64,000 nucleotides of DNA from Streptomyces sp. QL37 (GTDB lineage: Bacteria > Actinomycetota > Actinomycetes > Streptomycetales > Streptomycetaceae), in contig NZ_PTJS01000001.1 in assembly GCF_002941025.1 (NCBI RefSeq), positions 62,001 through 126,000 of the forward strand. The letters are read 5' to 3'. The position numbers and the translations under genes were made by a program. Shown here piece by piece: positions 18,364-26,641 of this stretch (its first letter is position 1; each line of letters begins with the position of its first letter). The notes beneath the pieces are model-generated. The model searched no databases, was not told the DNA's origin, and worked only from the letters and a program-made list of their open reading frames with translations.

Positions 18364-20655
18364 TCAGTTGTTGATCTTCACTTGGCTGAACTCGGCTGTC
18401 ACGTAGTGCGCGATGCCGTTGGCCTCCTTGTTGCCGTCCACGAACATCCCGGCGTAGACCTTGTCGCCCATCGGGATCCGCTCGTAGCCGACACGGGTCC
18501 ACTGCAGGGAGTCCGGGGAGATCTCAGAGGTGAACTCGTCGCCTCGCAGGGTGATGCGCAGCCAGTACGGCCCGTCGTCGAGCTTCTCGTCCTCTTCGTA
18601 GGGGTAGGTGCCGGCGCTCACCTCCGTGCCGTTCGCGTGGATGCGTTTGACGACGGCCTTGATGCCGCCCTTGGCGGCGTAGATGGCGAGGAGGTTGAAG
18701 GGCGAATCGGCGGTGAGGTTCTCGCGGATCATGATGCCCGCCAGGACGTCCTCGTAGACGGCGCTGAGCGAGTCGAGCCGGGCGATCAGTTCCACGACCT
18801 CGTCGCCCGGCGCGTCGACGGTACGGTGGACGAACAGGCCCGAGTCCTTGCGCCCCCTGAGTTTGCCCGAGCCACGCAGGGTGAACACCTTGCCGTTCAG
18901 TGCGGCCGCCCCCTCGATGGGTACCTTGCCGATGTCCTTGGCGGTCCAGCCCCCCAGCGTCGTCACGCGGTTGACGTGTACGGGTACCAAGCTGGACGTC
19001 GTGGACGTGCCCGTGCTGTCCGTGACCCGCGCGGTGAGGTGGTGGGTGCCCTCCGGGGCGTTGCTCCAGAGGACCTGGTACGGGGCGGAGGCCGTCTCCC
19101 CGAGCTTCTTGTCATCGGCGTAGAAGACCACCGAGGCGATGGTCGCGCCGTCCTGCGCCTCGACGTCGGCACGCAGGGTGATGTCGTGGGTGCCTGCCGA
19201 AGAGGCGAACACGGCGTCGGCGGCCGGAGCGGTCAGTGTCACCGTGGGGTTCGCCGCACCGGTCCGCCCCAGGGAGTTCAGGTACAGCTCCAGGTTGCTG
19301 TAGCCGGTTTCCGGGTCGATGCCGCCACCGTCCGCGGGATCGCTCTTGACGAGGCCGTGCTTCTTCTCCCAGGCGTCCGGAATGCCGTCGTGGTCGCTGT
19401 CCCGGGGCGCCTCGGCCGAGACGAGCGGGACGATTCCGCCGACCTCCTTCTGTGAGTTGATCATGCGCCCGGTGCCCTGGCGCACGTCGTTGACCACACG
19501 CGCGTCGACGGCGTCCCGGCGCGGCAGGGTCGCACCGACTCCGGCCAGGACCGCCTGGTACGCGTCCTTGGCCGACTGCGCCTCGATCGGGTCGGGGACG
19601 TCGAGCGGTTCCTTGCTCAGAGTGGCCCCGCCGACCGGGAGGTCGACGCCCCGGATGTTGTCCGCCGTGATGTCGGAATGGCCTTCGACGACGTTGCCGC
19701 CGACGTGCCAGATTCCGCCGCGGTCGGGTGAGACGATGACCGGCGCGATGGTGGAGAGGGTGTTCGGGCCCGGCTTGTAGTAGTTGCCGACCATGTTGAC
19801 GCCGTCGGCCCACTCGCCTCCGTAGCACGAGGTGTATCCGTAGTTGTAGATGACGTTGTTCCGGTGGTCGGCCCGCTGGGGCACGTCCTCGACGAAGCTG
19901 AAGCGCGGGTTGCGCCCGCCCTGGTGGACCAGCAGGTTGTGGTGGTAGCTCGCGTTGTCGCCGCCCCACAGCCCGCCGTAGCCGTGCAGGCCCTTCTCGT
20001 GGACGGACATCGCGAGCCCTTCGGCGATGATGCACCACTGCAGGGTGAAGTTCTCGTTGCCGTAGGCGGAGCAGACCTCGTCGACCGCCCAGCTGAAGGA
20101 GCAGTGGTCGACGATGACGTTGCGGCAGCGCTCCATGCCGAAGGTGTCGATGGGGGTGCCGAGGGTGTCCGTGCCGCGGAACCGCAGGTGACGGATGATG
20201 ATGTTCTCGACGTCCTTGGCCTTGGTCTCGTTGCCGACGACGCAGATGCCGTCGCCCGGCGCGGTCTGTCCGGCGATGGTGATGTTCGACCCCGTGATGT
20301 CCAGGCCGCCCTCGAGTTCGATGTTCCCCGAGACCCGGAAGACGATGGTGCGGTCGCTGCCGGACACGGCGTCGCGCAGGGAGCCGGGCCCGGCGTCGGC
20401 GAGGGTGGTGACCTCGTAGACCGAGCCGCCGCGTCCGCCGGTGGCGTACCGTCCGCCGCCCTCGGCTCCGGGGAAGGCGAGGACGCCACCGGCGGCCTCG
20501 GCGGCGGCGGCGAGCTTCCCGGACGCCCGGGCGGAGGGTATCCGGAGCGCGGCGGTGCCGAGGATGACACCGGCACCGACGACGAACGCGCGCCGTGCCA
20601 TCGGTCTGTCCGTCCCGTCGCTCGTGCCGGTGGCGGTTCCGTTCAGTGGGTTCAT
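18364..20655 (-). CDS. Secreted pectate lyase-type enzyme (PL1-like beta-helix) with Ig-like and C-terminal domains
   Basis: 763 residues from ATG 20655. A twin-arginine signal (MARRAFVVGAG, residues 19-29) ends near SARA, so it is exported by Tat. The catalytic beta-helix spans about 55-400: FPGAEGGGRYATGGRGGSVYEVT, GPGSLRDAV, ITIAGQTAPGDG, then IVDHCSFSWAVDE and HHNLLVHQGGRNPRF (about 225-250) with the basic residues typical of polysaccharide lyase family 1. A DSDHDGIPDAWE calcium-binding turn (about 420) leads to an Ig-like domain (about 465-560). The last 190 residues form a DUF1349/LamG-like beta-sandwich, likely carbohydrate binding. It should cleave de-esterified polygalacturonate outside the cell, after the CE8 enzyme at 21983. 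Confidence 0.86.
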   Translation of the reverse strand: MNPLNGTATGTSDGTDRPMARRAFVVGAGVILGTAALRIPSARASGKLAAAAEAAGGVLAFPGAEGGGRYATGGRGGSVYEVTTLADAGPGSLRDAVSGSDRTIVFRVSGNIELEGGLDITGSNITIAGQTAPGDGICVVGNETKAKDVENIIIRHLRFRGTDTLGTPIDTFGMERCRNVIVDHCSFSWAVDEVCSAYGNENFTLQWCIIAEGLAMSVHEKGLHGYGGLWGGDNASYHHNLLVHQGGRNPRFSFVEDVPQRADHRNNVIYNYGYTSCYGGEWADGVNMVGNYYKPGPNTLSTIAPVIVSPDRGGIWHVGGNVVEGHSDITADNIRGVDLPVGGATLSKEPLDVPDPIEAQSAKDAYQAVLAGVGATLPRRDAVDARVVNDVRQGTGRMINSQKEVGGIVPLVSAEAPRDSDHDGIPDAWEKKHGLVKSDPADGGGIDPETGYSNLELYLNSLGRTGAANPTVTLTAPAADAVFASSAGTHDITLRADVEAQDGATIASVVFYADDKKLGETASAPYQVLWSNAPEGTHHLTARVTDSTGTSTTSSLVPVHVNRVTTLGGWTAKDIGKVPIEGAAALNGKVFTLRGSGKLRGRKDSGLFVHRTVDAPGDEVVELIARLDSLSAVYEDVLAGIMIRENLTADSPFNLLAIYAAKGGIKAVVKRIHANGTEVSAGTYPYEEDEKLDDGPYWLRITLRGDEFTSEISPDSLQWTRVGYERIPMGDKVYAGMFVDGNKEANGIAHYVTAEFSQVKINN

Positions 20656-20688
20656 GACGAGTCTCTCCTCAGGGGGTGGAGGGTGTTC

Positions 20689-20720
20689 CGGCGTGCCGGG
20701 CGACGGGGTCCGGCACGCCG
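20689..20720 (-). terminator. Terminator hairpin between esterase and lyase genes
   Basis: Perfect 11-bp stem (20689-20699 with 20710-20720) and a 10-nt loop, 35 bp past the stop of the minus-strand esterase gene at 20755 and before the lyase start. This separates the lyase from the CE8/esterase transcript. Confidence 0.6.
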
Positions 20721-20754
20721 CCGTAAGGGTGTGCGCGTCTCGCGGGCAGCCGGT

Positions 20755-21972
20755 TCAGGGTTCGTCGGAGCAGTTCACGTCGAGGTCCCAGAGGATGACG
20801 TCGAGGGCGTGCGGGCTGATCGTGTGTTCGGCGTGCGTGGCGTCCTCCAGGAGCTCCCAGTGGCCGTTGCCGATGACCTCGACGCGCTGGCGCACCACGG
20901 GCTCGTAGCTCCGGTGCCCCACACCGTTGAAGCAGCAGGCGTCGAAGCGGTTGAGGATCTGCATCTGACGCCGGTGGCGCCCGACGGACGCCAGCGCGTA
21001 GATGTCCGGGAAGTCGCTGATGCCGTAGAACACCGGATGCCTGTCGAGGCGTTGCTCCCAGTCGCCGGTGGTCGGGCTCGGCTTGGGCGGGGCGGACCTC
21101 AGGAAGAACGGCAGTGATCCTGCCGTCGGGTAGCTGCGGGTGATGCGCGGGTCGAGCGCCGGATACACGGTGGCCGTCCAGCCACCGCCGGACAGACCGA
21201 TCATCTGGAGGGAGGGGGGACGGTAGGTCCGGCTGACGTGGTTCACCGCGACGGTGAGCGGTTCCAGGAAGAACCGGAGGGTGGAGAACGTCTCGCTCTC
21301 CCAGGGCCCCAGGTCGTTGTGGGACTCGGGGGTCACCATGGTGTCCGGGTCGGTGGGGCTGCGCAGTTGTTTGGGGTTCCAGTGGTAGAGGGGCATCGCG
21401 CACAGCAGCACGCCGTAGCCGGCGTCCACGAGAGCCTGCGCGGTGCGCTGCATGGTCTCGGGCGTCTCTCCGTGACCGTTGTGGTAGAGGGCGAAGCGCC
21501 CGTGGCCGGCGGGGCGGCGCGGCAGGAGGAGGTGGACCACGGACTTCAGGTCGTACGGGAGGGTCACGGTGAGTCTGTCGATGCGCCGCAGTCCGGTGAA
21601 GGCGGGCAGTTCGGGGGCGGCGATCCCCTGTTCCACTTCGGGCAGGGTGTCGGGCAGCCGGCCGTCGGCGGATTTCCACACTTCGGCGACGAGCAGGGCG
21701 CGCAGGCGTTCCGTGTCCGCCTCGGTGTGTACGGTCATCAGCTGTTCGACGTCGACTCCGACGACCTGCTGGGGCAGGGCCCTGTAGTCGATGCTGTGGG
21801 CGGCGGCCGCCTCCTGGTCGACGGGTGCGACGGGGCGCGGGCGGGCGGGGCGGGCGCCCGGGGAGCCTTCCAGGGCGTACGCGGCCCGGCTCGCTCCGAA
21901 GTCTCCGAGCGCGGCGGTGGTAGCTGCGGCTCCCACGGTTCCCAGGAGTGCTCTGCGGCTGACGGTTGACAT
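20755..21972 (-). CDS. Secreted alpha/beta-hydrolase, candidate pectin or glycan acetyl/acyl esterase
   Basis: 405 residues from ATG 21972. The Tat signal SRRALLGTVGAAATTAALG (residues 5-23) shows export. The fold is an alpha/beta hydrolase: oxyanion-side segment FALYHNGHGETPETMQ, nucleophile elbow GLSGGGW with Ser near residue 262, and C-terminal histidines in DATHAEHTISPHALD. Only 10 bp separate it from the pectinesterase gene, so they share a transcript, and it probably removes acetyl or other ester groups from pectin. A family assignment (for example acetyl xylan esterase-like) is not certain. The terminator at 20689 ends this two-gene unit. Confidence 0.75.
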   Translation of the reverse strand: MSTVSRRALLGTVGAAATTAALGDFGASRAAYALEGSPGARPARPRPVAPVDQEAAAAHSIDYRALPQQVVGVDVEQLMTVHTEADTERLRALLVAEVWKSADGRLPDTLPEVEQGIAAPELPAFTGLRRIDRLTVTLPYDLKSVVHLLLPRRPAGHGRFALYHNGHGETPETMQRTAQALVDAGYGVLLCAMPLYHWNPKQLRSPTDPDTMVTPESHNDLGPWESETFSTLRFFLEPLTVAVNHVSRTYRPPSLQMIGLSGGGWTATVYPALDPRITRSYPTAGSLPFFLRSAPPKPSPTTGDWEQRLDRHPVFYGISDFPDIYALASVGRHRRQMQILNRFDACCFNGVGHRSYEPVVRQRVEVIGNGHWELLEDATHAEHTISPHALDVILWDLDVNCSDEP

Positions 21973-21982
21973 GACGGGCCCC

Positions 21983-23503
21983 TCAGTTGCCTCGGCTGTG
22001 GTCGGGTGCGGCGGACGGGTCCCAGCCGTCCAGCAGGTGGGCCGGGTCGCGCCAGGTGCGCGCCTCGGCGTCGGTCAGTTGCCGTGAGCAGGACAGTCGC
22101 TCGGAGGTGTCCACCGGGGCCCCGCCCATGTCCTTGCTGTGGTACTCCCAGAAGCGCAGTTGCTGTGCCGTGGTGCAGTCGAACCCGGTCAGGCCCCAGC
22201 CCACGGGCGCCACATGGGAGTCCATGGTGGTGTCGATGAAGACGGCCTGGCTGGCGGGGAAGCGGCTGTCGATGCGGCTGAGCAGGACGCTGCCGTCGGC
22301 CACGGAGTCGGCGCGGGTGAGCCTGGTGTCGACGAAGACGGCGCCGGGTGCGTCCGGAGCGTTGCGGATCTGGCTGATGTAGCCGAGGTCGAGCGCCTTG
22401 AGCTCGGAGTCCTGGACGAAGACTCCCCCTGTCCCCCAGAGGAAGTCGACGTCCCCCTCGACGTAGGAGTCGTTGACGTAGGCACGTCCCTGGATGCGCA
22501 GGCTGTCCTGGTAGCTGAGGACGCGTACGCGGTCGAGGACGATGCGGTCGCCGTTGCCCCGGAACGCCTCGGACTGGGACCCGCCCTCGGGTGTGAGGTT
22601 GTGGACGGTGATGTCCCGTATGCGGAAGTCGTCCGCGTCGACGCCGAACGCGGCGCGCCAGCAGTTGAACCGGTCGGGCTGCGGCAGTACCCGGTGCGGA
22701 CAGTAGCTCTGCTCGGGGGGCACCTCGGCCATCGCGGAGTCGCCGTTGAGCACGCTGTTGTTCGGGTATCCGACGACGGTGCGGCCGGCTCCGGCACCGG
22801 TCACCCTCAGATGCGGCCGGTTCCGTCCGATGTAGACGATCTCCCGGTACATACCGGGGGCCACGTCGATGGCGACTTCGTGCCGGTTCCCCTCCGGTAC
22901 GAAGTCGACCGCGCCCTGCACGGTGCAGAAGTCACCGCCGCCGCGCGCGTCCACCCGCAGGTCCCGTGTTCCGGGACGGGGGCCGTCCGCCGTGCGGAAC
23001 CGCCAGGTGCGGGGAGAGGTGATGCCCGGGTGGCCTTCGAAGAAGCCCGGGTCCACGGTGACGTAGTACTGCCGCCCGGGTTCCAGGGAGCGGTGCAGCA
23101 GGACGGTGGCCGTGCGGCCGGCGACGACGACCGGCTCGTAGGTCCAGCGGTGGAGTTCACCGTAGTCGGACCGGGCGCCGCCGATGAAGCGCTGGTTCGT
23201 CGCCGGGTCGGCGAGGTCGATGGTGTCGACGGTGCTGCCGTCGGGGCGGTGCACGGTCAGGCGTCCTTCGGTGCCGACCCGGACGTCCGAACCGAAGGTG
23301 AGGCGCAGGGGTGTGTCGGCGCAGACGGCCCGCGCGGTCCCGCTGGGCGTGACCACCGCCGGGGCGGCACCTTCGGTGGTGGCGACGGTCCCGGCCGCGG
23401 CGGGCGGGGTCACGATCGCGGGGACGAGCAGGACGGCGAGGACCGGACCGGCACGGAGCACCGGTCGTACGCGGGTCACGAGCTGACGGAACTTCGATCG
23501 CAT
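21983..23503 (-). CDS. Secreted pectinesterase (CE8 pectin methylesterase)
   Basis: I chose ATG 23503 (506 residues), which has a GAGGAG site 8 bp before it. An N-terminal hydrophobic segment (VLRAGPVLAVLLVPAIVTPPAAA) is a Sec signal. About 110 residues of Ig-like sequence precede the CE8 beta-helix, which starts near VDARGGGDFCTVQGAVDFVPEG. Catalytic motifs are GSQSEAF, YQDSLRIQGRAYVNDSYVEGDVDFLWGTG (the aspartates of QDS and VDFLWG) and the RFPASQAVFIDT region. It removes methyl esters from homogalacturonan so that PL1 and GH28 can act. Two operator-like sites lie between the start codon and the divergent GntR gene. Confidence 0.9.
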   Translation of the reverse strand: MRSKFRQLVTRVRPVLRAGPVLAVLLVPAIVTPPAAAGTVATTEGAAPAVVTPSGTARAVCADTPLRLTFGSDVRVGTEGRLTVHRPDGSTVDTIDLADPATNQRFIGGARSDYGELHRWTYEPVVVAGRTATVLLHRSLEPGRQYYVTVDPGFFEGHPGITSPRTWRFRTADGPRPGTRDLRVDARGGGDFCTVQGAVDFVPEGNRHEVAIDVAPGMYREIVYIGRNRPHLRVTGAGAGRTVVGYPNNSVLNGDSAMAEVPPEQSYCPHRVLPQPDRFNCWRAAFGVDADDFRIRDITVHNLTPEGGSQSEAFRGNGDRIVLDRVRVLSYQDSLRIQGRAYVNDSYVEGDVDFLWGTGGVFVQDSELKALDLGYISQIRNAPDAPGAVFVDTRLTRADSVADGSVLLSRIDSRFPASQAVFIDTTMDSHVAPVGWGLTGFDCTTAQQLRFWEYHSKDMGGAPVDTSERLSCSRQLTDAEARTWRDPAHLLDGWDPSAAPDHSRGN

Positions 23504-23521
23504 GGGAGCGGCTCCTCGGTC

Positions 23522-23542
23522 CGGCATACCTATGGCATGCCA
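23522..23542. promoter_or_regulatory. Tandem operator-like sites CGGCATACCT and TGGCATGCCA (copy 3)
   Basis: Two related 10-mers with centres 11 bp apart, about one helical turn. TGGCATGCCA at 23533-23542 is a perfect palindrome. They lie 19-39 bp before the pectinesterase start, where binding would block transcription initiation or elongation. Confidence 0.62.
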
Positions 23543-23882
23543 GCGATGGAAGCACATCACTCACGGGGTGAACACCCCTTGTGCGGGCCGAACCCGGGTC
23601 TCCTCGGGGGAAGTTGTGACCCGTCGGACAGAGTGGGCCTGCCGCCCCGTCCTCCCCACCGGCGTCCTGCCGGGTGCCTTCCCGCCAGGCGCGCTCCAAC
23701 ACGTCAGCAGGGCGCCGACCAGCTCGACCGCCTTGCCCTCGCCCCCTCCGGAACACGGCCCGACGGCTCTGGCGTGCGAGGATCCGGGGCGCGGCGGGAG
23801 GCCTCCGAAACCCGGTGGAGACGGCCTCGTTCGCATCGGAGGGGAGTCGTTCTGCTCGACGGGCAGACACTTGGCCCACCAG

Positions 23883-23892
23883 TGGCATACCA
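23883..23892. promoter_or_regulatory. TGGCATACCA operator-like site (copy 4)
   Basis: Identical to copies 1 and 2, 71 bp before the ATG of the GntR gene at 23963; its position suggests autoregulation. Confidence 0.62.
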
Positions 23893-23962
23893 TGCGTCGA
23901 GTGCGCGTGGGACGGACGGTACGGTGACCCGGACAGCAGTCACGGAGTGCCAGGAGGACGGC

Positions 23963-24694
23963 ATGACCCCACCGAAGGCGGTTTCGGCCCCGCGCGAACC
24001 GGCCACGTCGTCGATGACGAGCGTGGCTGAGGAGAGCTTGGAGACCCGGGCACGCAAGGCGCTCGTGGACTGGTTGACTAAGGAGCACCCGGCTCCCGGA
24101 CAGCCCGTTCCCGTCCGGGAGTTCGCCAGGCGTCTGGGGATGAGCCGGACCCCGGTACGCAGTGCGGTCGGCCGCCTCTACGAGCGGGGGCTGCTCGCCT
24201 ACGACCCGGTGGCCGGCTTCACCGTCGCCATCCCCTCGCTCTCCAGCATCTACGAGCTGTTCGAGCTGCGGTTGATGCTCGAATCGCACGCCCTGCGGCT
24301 CTTCGGGGAACGCACCGACCGCGAGCCGCCGGCCCGGCTCCGCGAACTGGTGGACGAGGCCGACGTACTGGCCCGGGAGTCGGTGGAGGACCACACGCGC
24401 TACATCGACTTCCGGGAGAACGACAGCCGCTTCCACCGCGCCATGGTGGAACTGGGGGGTCTCCCCCGGCTGCTGGAGCTCCACGACGACCTGCATCTCA
24501 GCATTCATGTGACCCGCACCGGTATGGAGGCTCCCATCACGGCGTCCAGGCTGAACACCGCCGTCTCGGAACACCGCGCCGTGGTCGACGCGCTGGAACG
24601 CGGCGACCGGTCGGCGGCCCGGGACCTGCTGGAGGCCCACATCCTGCGGGTCCGCGACCAGACCATCGCCTTTCTCGCCAGGCCCACGATCTAG
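23963..24694 (+). CDS. GntR-family transcriptional regulator with FCD domain, likely local regulator
   Basis: 243 residues from ATG 23963, preceded by AGGAGG. A winged helix-turn-helix covers about residues 30-95 (VREFARRLGMSRTPVRSAVGRLYERGLLAYDPVAGFTV). An FCD effector domain covers about 105-235, with the metal-site helix ENDSRFHRAMVELGG and a late SEHRAVVDALERGD. FCD proteins usually bind sugar acids or other carboxylates and repress catabolic genes. Its own promoter and those of the binding protein (5892), the aldolase-transporter operon (18118) and CE8 (23503) carry TGGCATRCCA sites, so I infer it controls all four. GH127 follows after 8 bp and is likely co-transcribed. Confidence 0.9.
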   Translation: MTPPKAVSAPREPATSSMTSVAEESLETRARKALVDWLTKEHPAPGQPVPVREFARRLGMSRTPVRSAVGRLYERGLLAYDPVAGFTVAIPSLSSIYELFELRLMLESHALRLFGERTDREPPARLRELVDEADVLARESVEDHTRYIDFRENDSRFHRAMVELGGLPRLLELHDDLHLSIHVTRTGMEAPITASRLNTAVSEHRAVVDALERGDRSAARDLLEAHILRVRDQTIAFLARPTI

Positions 24695-24702
24695 GGGAGA
24701 CC

Positions 24703-26634
24703 ATGTCGGGACCAGCGGTACCCACTCGCACCGCGCACACGGCGCACCGTCCGCCGCATCTGGAGCACTCCGAGCTGACCGGCGGGCTGTGGCGCCGGTG
24801 GCGTGACGTCAACCGCACCGTCAGCCTGCCGATGGCCCGGCAGTGGCTGGAGCGGGCGGGCAACCTGGACAACCTCCGCGTCGCCGCCGGGGAGGCCGAG
24901 GGCGGGTACCGCGGCCCGGTCTACATGGACTCGGACGTGTACAAGGTCCTCGAGACCGCGGCCTGGGAGCTGGGGTGCGGCCACGACCCCGCGGCGGCGG
25001 AGTTCGTGGACGGCACGGCCCGGCTGCTGGAACGCGCCCAGCAGGAGGACGGCTATCTCGACTCCCACTACCAGGTGGTGAATCCTGATGCCCGCTACAC
25101 GAGACTGGTCGACAGCCATGAGCTGTACTGCGCCGGCCATCTGATACAGGCGGCGGTGGCCGCCCACCGGACCGGCGCGGACACCCGGCTGCTCGGCGTG
25201 GCACAACGGTTCGCCGACCACCTCGCGGATGTGTTCCTGGACGACGCCGGCCCCGGGCTGGACGGCCACCCCGAGATCGAGACCGCTCTGGTCGAGCTGT
25301 ACCGGGTGACGGGCGAGGAGCGCCACCTCGAACTGGCGTCCGCCTTCGTCGAGCGGCGCGGACGTGGCCTGGTCGGCACGCACAAGCACGGCAACCGGCA
25401 CCGCCAGGACCATCTGCCGGTGCGAGAGGCACCCGCCGTCACCGGTCACGCCGTGCGGGGACTCTACCTGGAGGCCGGAATCGTCGACGTCGCGGCCGAG
25501 ACCGGCGACCGTTCGCTTCTCGCGGCGTCCGAGCACCGCTGGCAGGACATGGTGGCCACCCGGACCTCGCTGACCGGCGGGCTCGGCTCGCGCCAGGTGG
25601 GCGAGGTGTTCGGCGAACGGTACGAACTGCCACCGGACCTGTCGTACAACGAGACCTGCGCGTCGGCGGCGAGCATCCAGTGGAGCTGGCGGCTGTTGCT
25701 CGCCACCGGCCGGGCCCGTTACGCCGACCTGATCGAGCGCACGCTCTACAACGCCTTCGCCGCGGCGCGGTCCGACGACGGCCGGACGTACTACAAGGGC
25801 AATCCGCTGCAGCGGCGCACCGACCACGCCGAAGCGGTGGGCGATCCCCGCTGCCGTGACGAGTGGTTCTTCTCCGCGTGCTGCCCGCCCGCCGTCACCC
25901 GCCTGGTCGCCTCGTTGGAGCACTACGCGGCGACCGTGTCCGAGCATGCCGGTGTGCCCACCTTCCACCTGCATCAGTACACCTCGGCCGACCTGGCCTA
26001 CGTCTTCGCGGACGGCCGGCTGCGACTGCGGGTCGAGACCGACTACCCCTGGCGCGGCCAGGTCGCTGTCACCGTCACCGAGGCGCCCGGCGGGCCGTGG
26101 GCGCTCGCCCTGCGCGTTCCGCCGTGGAGCGTGACGACCCGCCTGGACACCCCTGACCGGAAGGACCTCGCGGTCACCGCCGATGAGGACGGCTATGTGG
26201 TGCTGCGCCGGTCCTGGCGGGCGGGTGACACCGTCGTGCTGCACCTGGACATGACTCCCCGCATGACACTGCCCCATCCCCGCATCGACGCCGTGCGCGG
26301 ATGCGCCGCCGTGGAACGCGGCCCACTGGTCTACTGCTTCGAGCAGACGGACCAGCGGGAGGGGGTCGCTGTCGACGACCTCGCCATCTCCCCGGACGCG
26401 GTGTTCGAGGAGGTCGCGCACGACGACCTGGACGGTCTCGGCCCCACGGTGACGCTCCGTACCCCGGCTGTCGCGGTCACCGGCGCCCACGAGGCGGGAC
26501 TGCCCTACCGCACCCGCGGTGGGCCGGACAGCGCCGATTCCGTCCGGCCCGCGACCGCCACCGCGGTGCCCTACTTCCAGTGGGACAACCGCGGCGACGG
26601 CGCGATGCGGGTCTGGATGCCTCTGCGCGACTGA
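24703..26634 (+). CDS. GH127 beta-L-arabinofuranosidase-family glycosidase, cytoplasmic
   Basis: 643 residues from ATG 24703. The sequence shows the GH127 (alpha/alpha)6 barrel: GGYRGPVYMDSDVYKVLE, GHPEIETALVELYRVTG (about 187), NETCAS with Glu317 and Cys319, and Cys393-Cys394 in ACCPPAV. Glu-x-Cys and the Cys pair have the spacing of the zinc-binding cysteines and nucleophile in characterised GH127 enzymes. It releases beta-linked L-arabinofuranose, known from arabinan-type and rhamnogalacturonan-II side chains. No signal peptide is present, so the substrate must be imported. It follows the GntR gene by 8 bp and converges on GH95 with a 7-bp gap. Confidence 0.92.
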   Translation: MSGPAVPTRTAHTAHRPPHLEHSELTGGLWRRWRDVNRTVSLPMARQWLERAGNLDNLRVAAGEAEGGYRGPVYMDSDVYKVLETAAWELGCGHDPAAAEFVDGTARLLERAQQEDGYLDSHYQVVNPDARYTRLVDSHELYCAGHLIQAAVAAHRTGADTRLLGVAQRFADHLADVFLDDAGPGLDGHPEIETALVELYRVTGEERHLELASAFVERRGRGLVGTHKHGNRHRQDHLPVREAPAVTGHAVRGLYLEAGIVDVAAETGDRSLLAASEHRWQDMVATRTSLTGGLGSRQVGEVFGERYELPPDLSYNETCASAASIQWSWRLLLATGRARYADLIERTLYNAFAAARSDDGRTYYKGNPLQRRTDHAEAVGDPRCRDEWFFSACCPPAVTRLVASLEHYAATVSEHAGVPTFHLHQYTSADLAYVFADGRLRLRVETDYPWRGQVAVTVTEAPGGPWALALRVPPWSVTTRLDTPDRKDLAVTADEDGYVVLRRSWRAGDTVVLHLDMTPRMTLPHPRIDAVRGCAAVERGPLVYCFEQTDQREGVAVDDLAISPDAVFEEVAHDDLDGLGPTVTLRTPAVAVTGAHEAGLPYRTRGGPDSADSVRPATATAVPYFQWDNRGDGAMRVWMPLRD

Positions 26635-26641
26635 CGGCCGG

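Larger units (their letters stand above)
23504..23962. other. 459-bp divergent intergenic region between pectinesterase and GntR genes
   Basis: No convincing gene: the open frames here have atypical composition and no family resemblance. It holds operator-like sites near both ends (23522-23542 and 23883-23892), which suggests that both divergent promoters are controlled by the same protein. Nothing else recognisable is in the middle. Confidence 0.7.

Noticed and set aside
22139..23962. Upstream extension of the GntR frame across the CE8 gene
   Set aside because: It is antisense to CE8; the ATG at 23963 has an AGGAGG site and starts a complete GntR protein.
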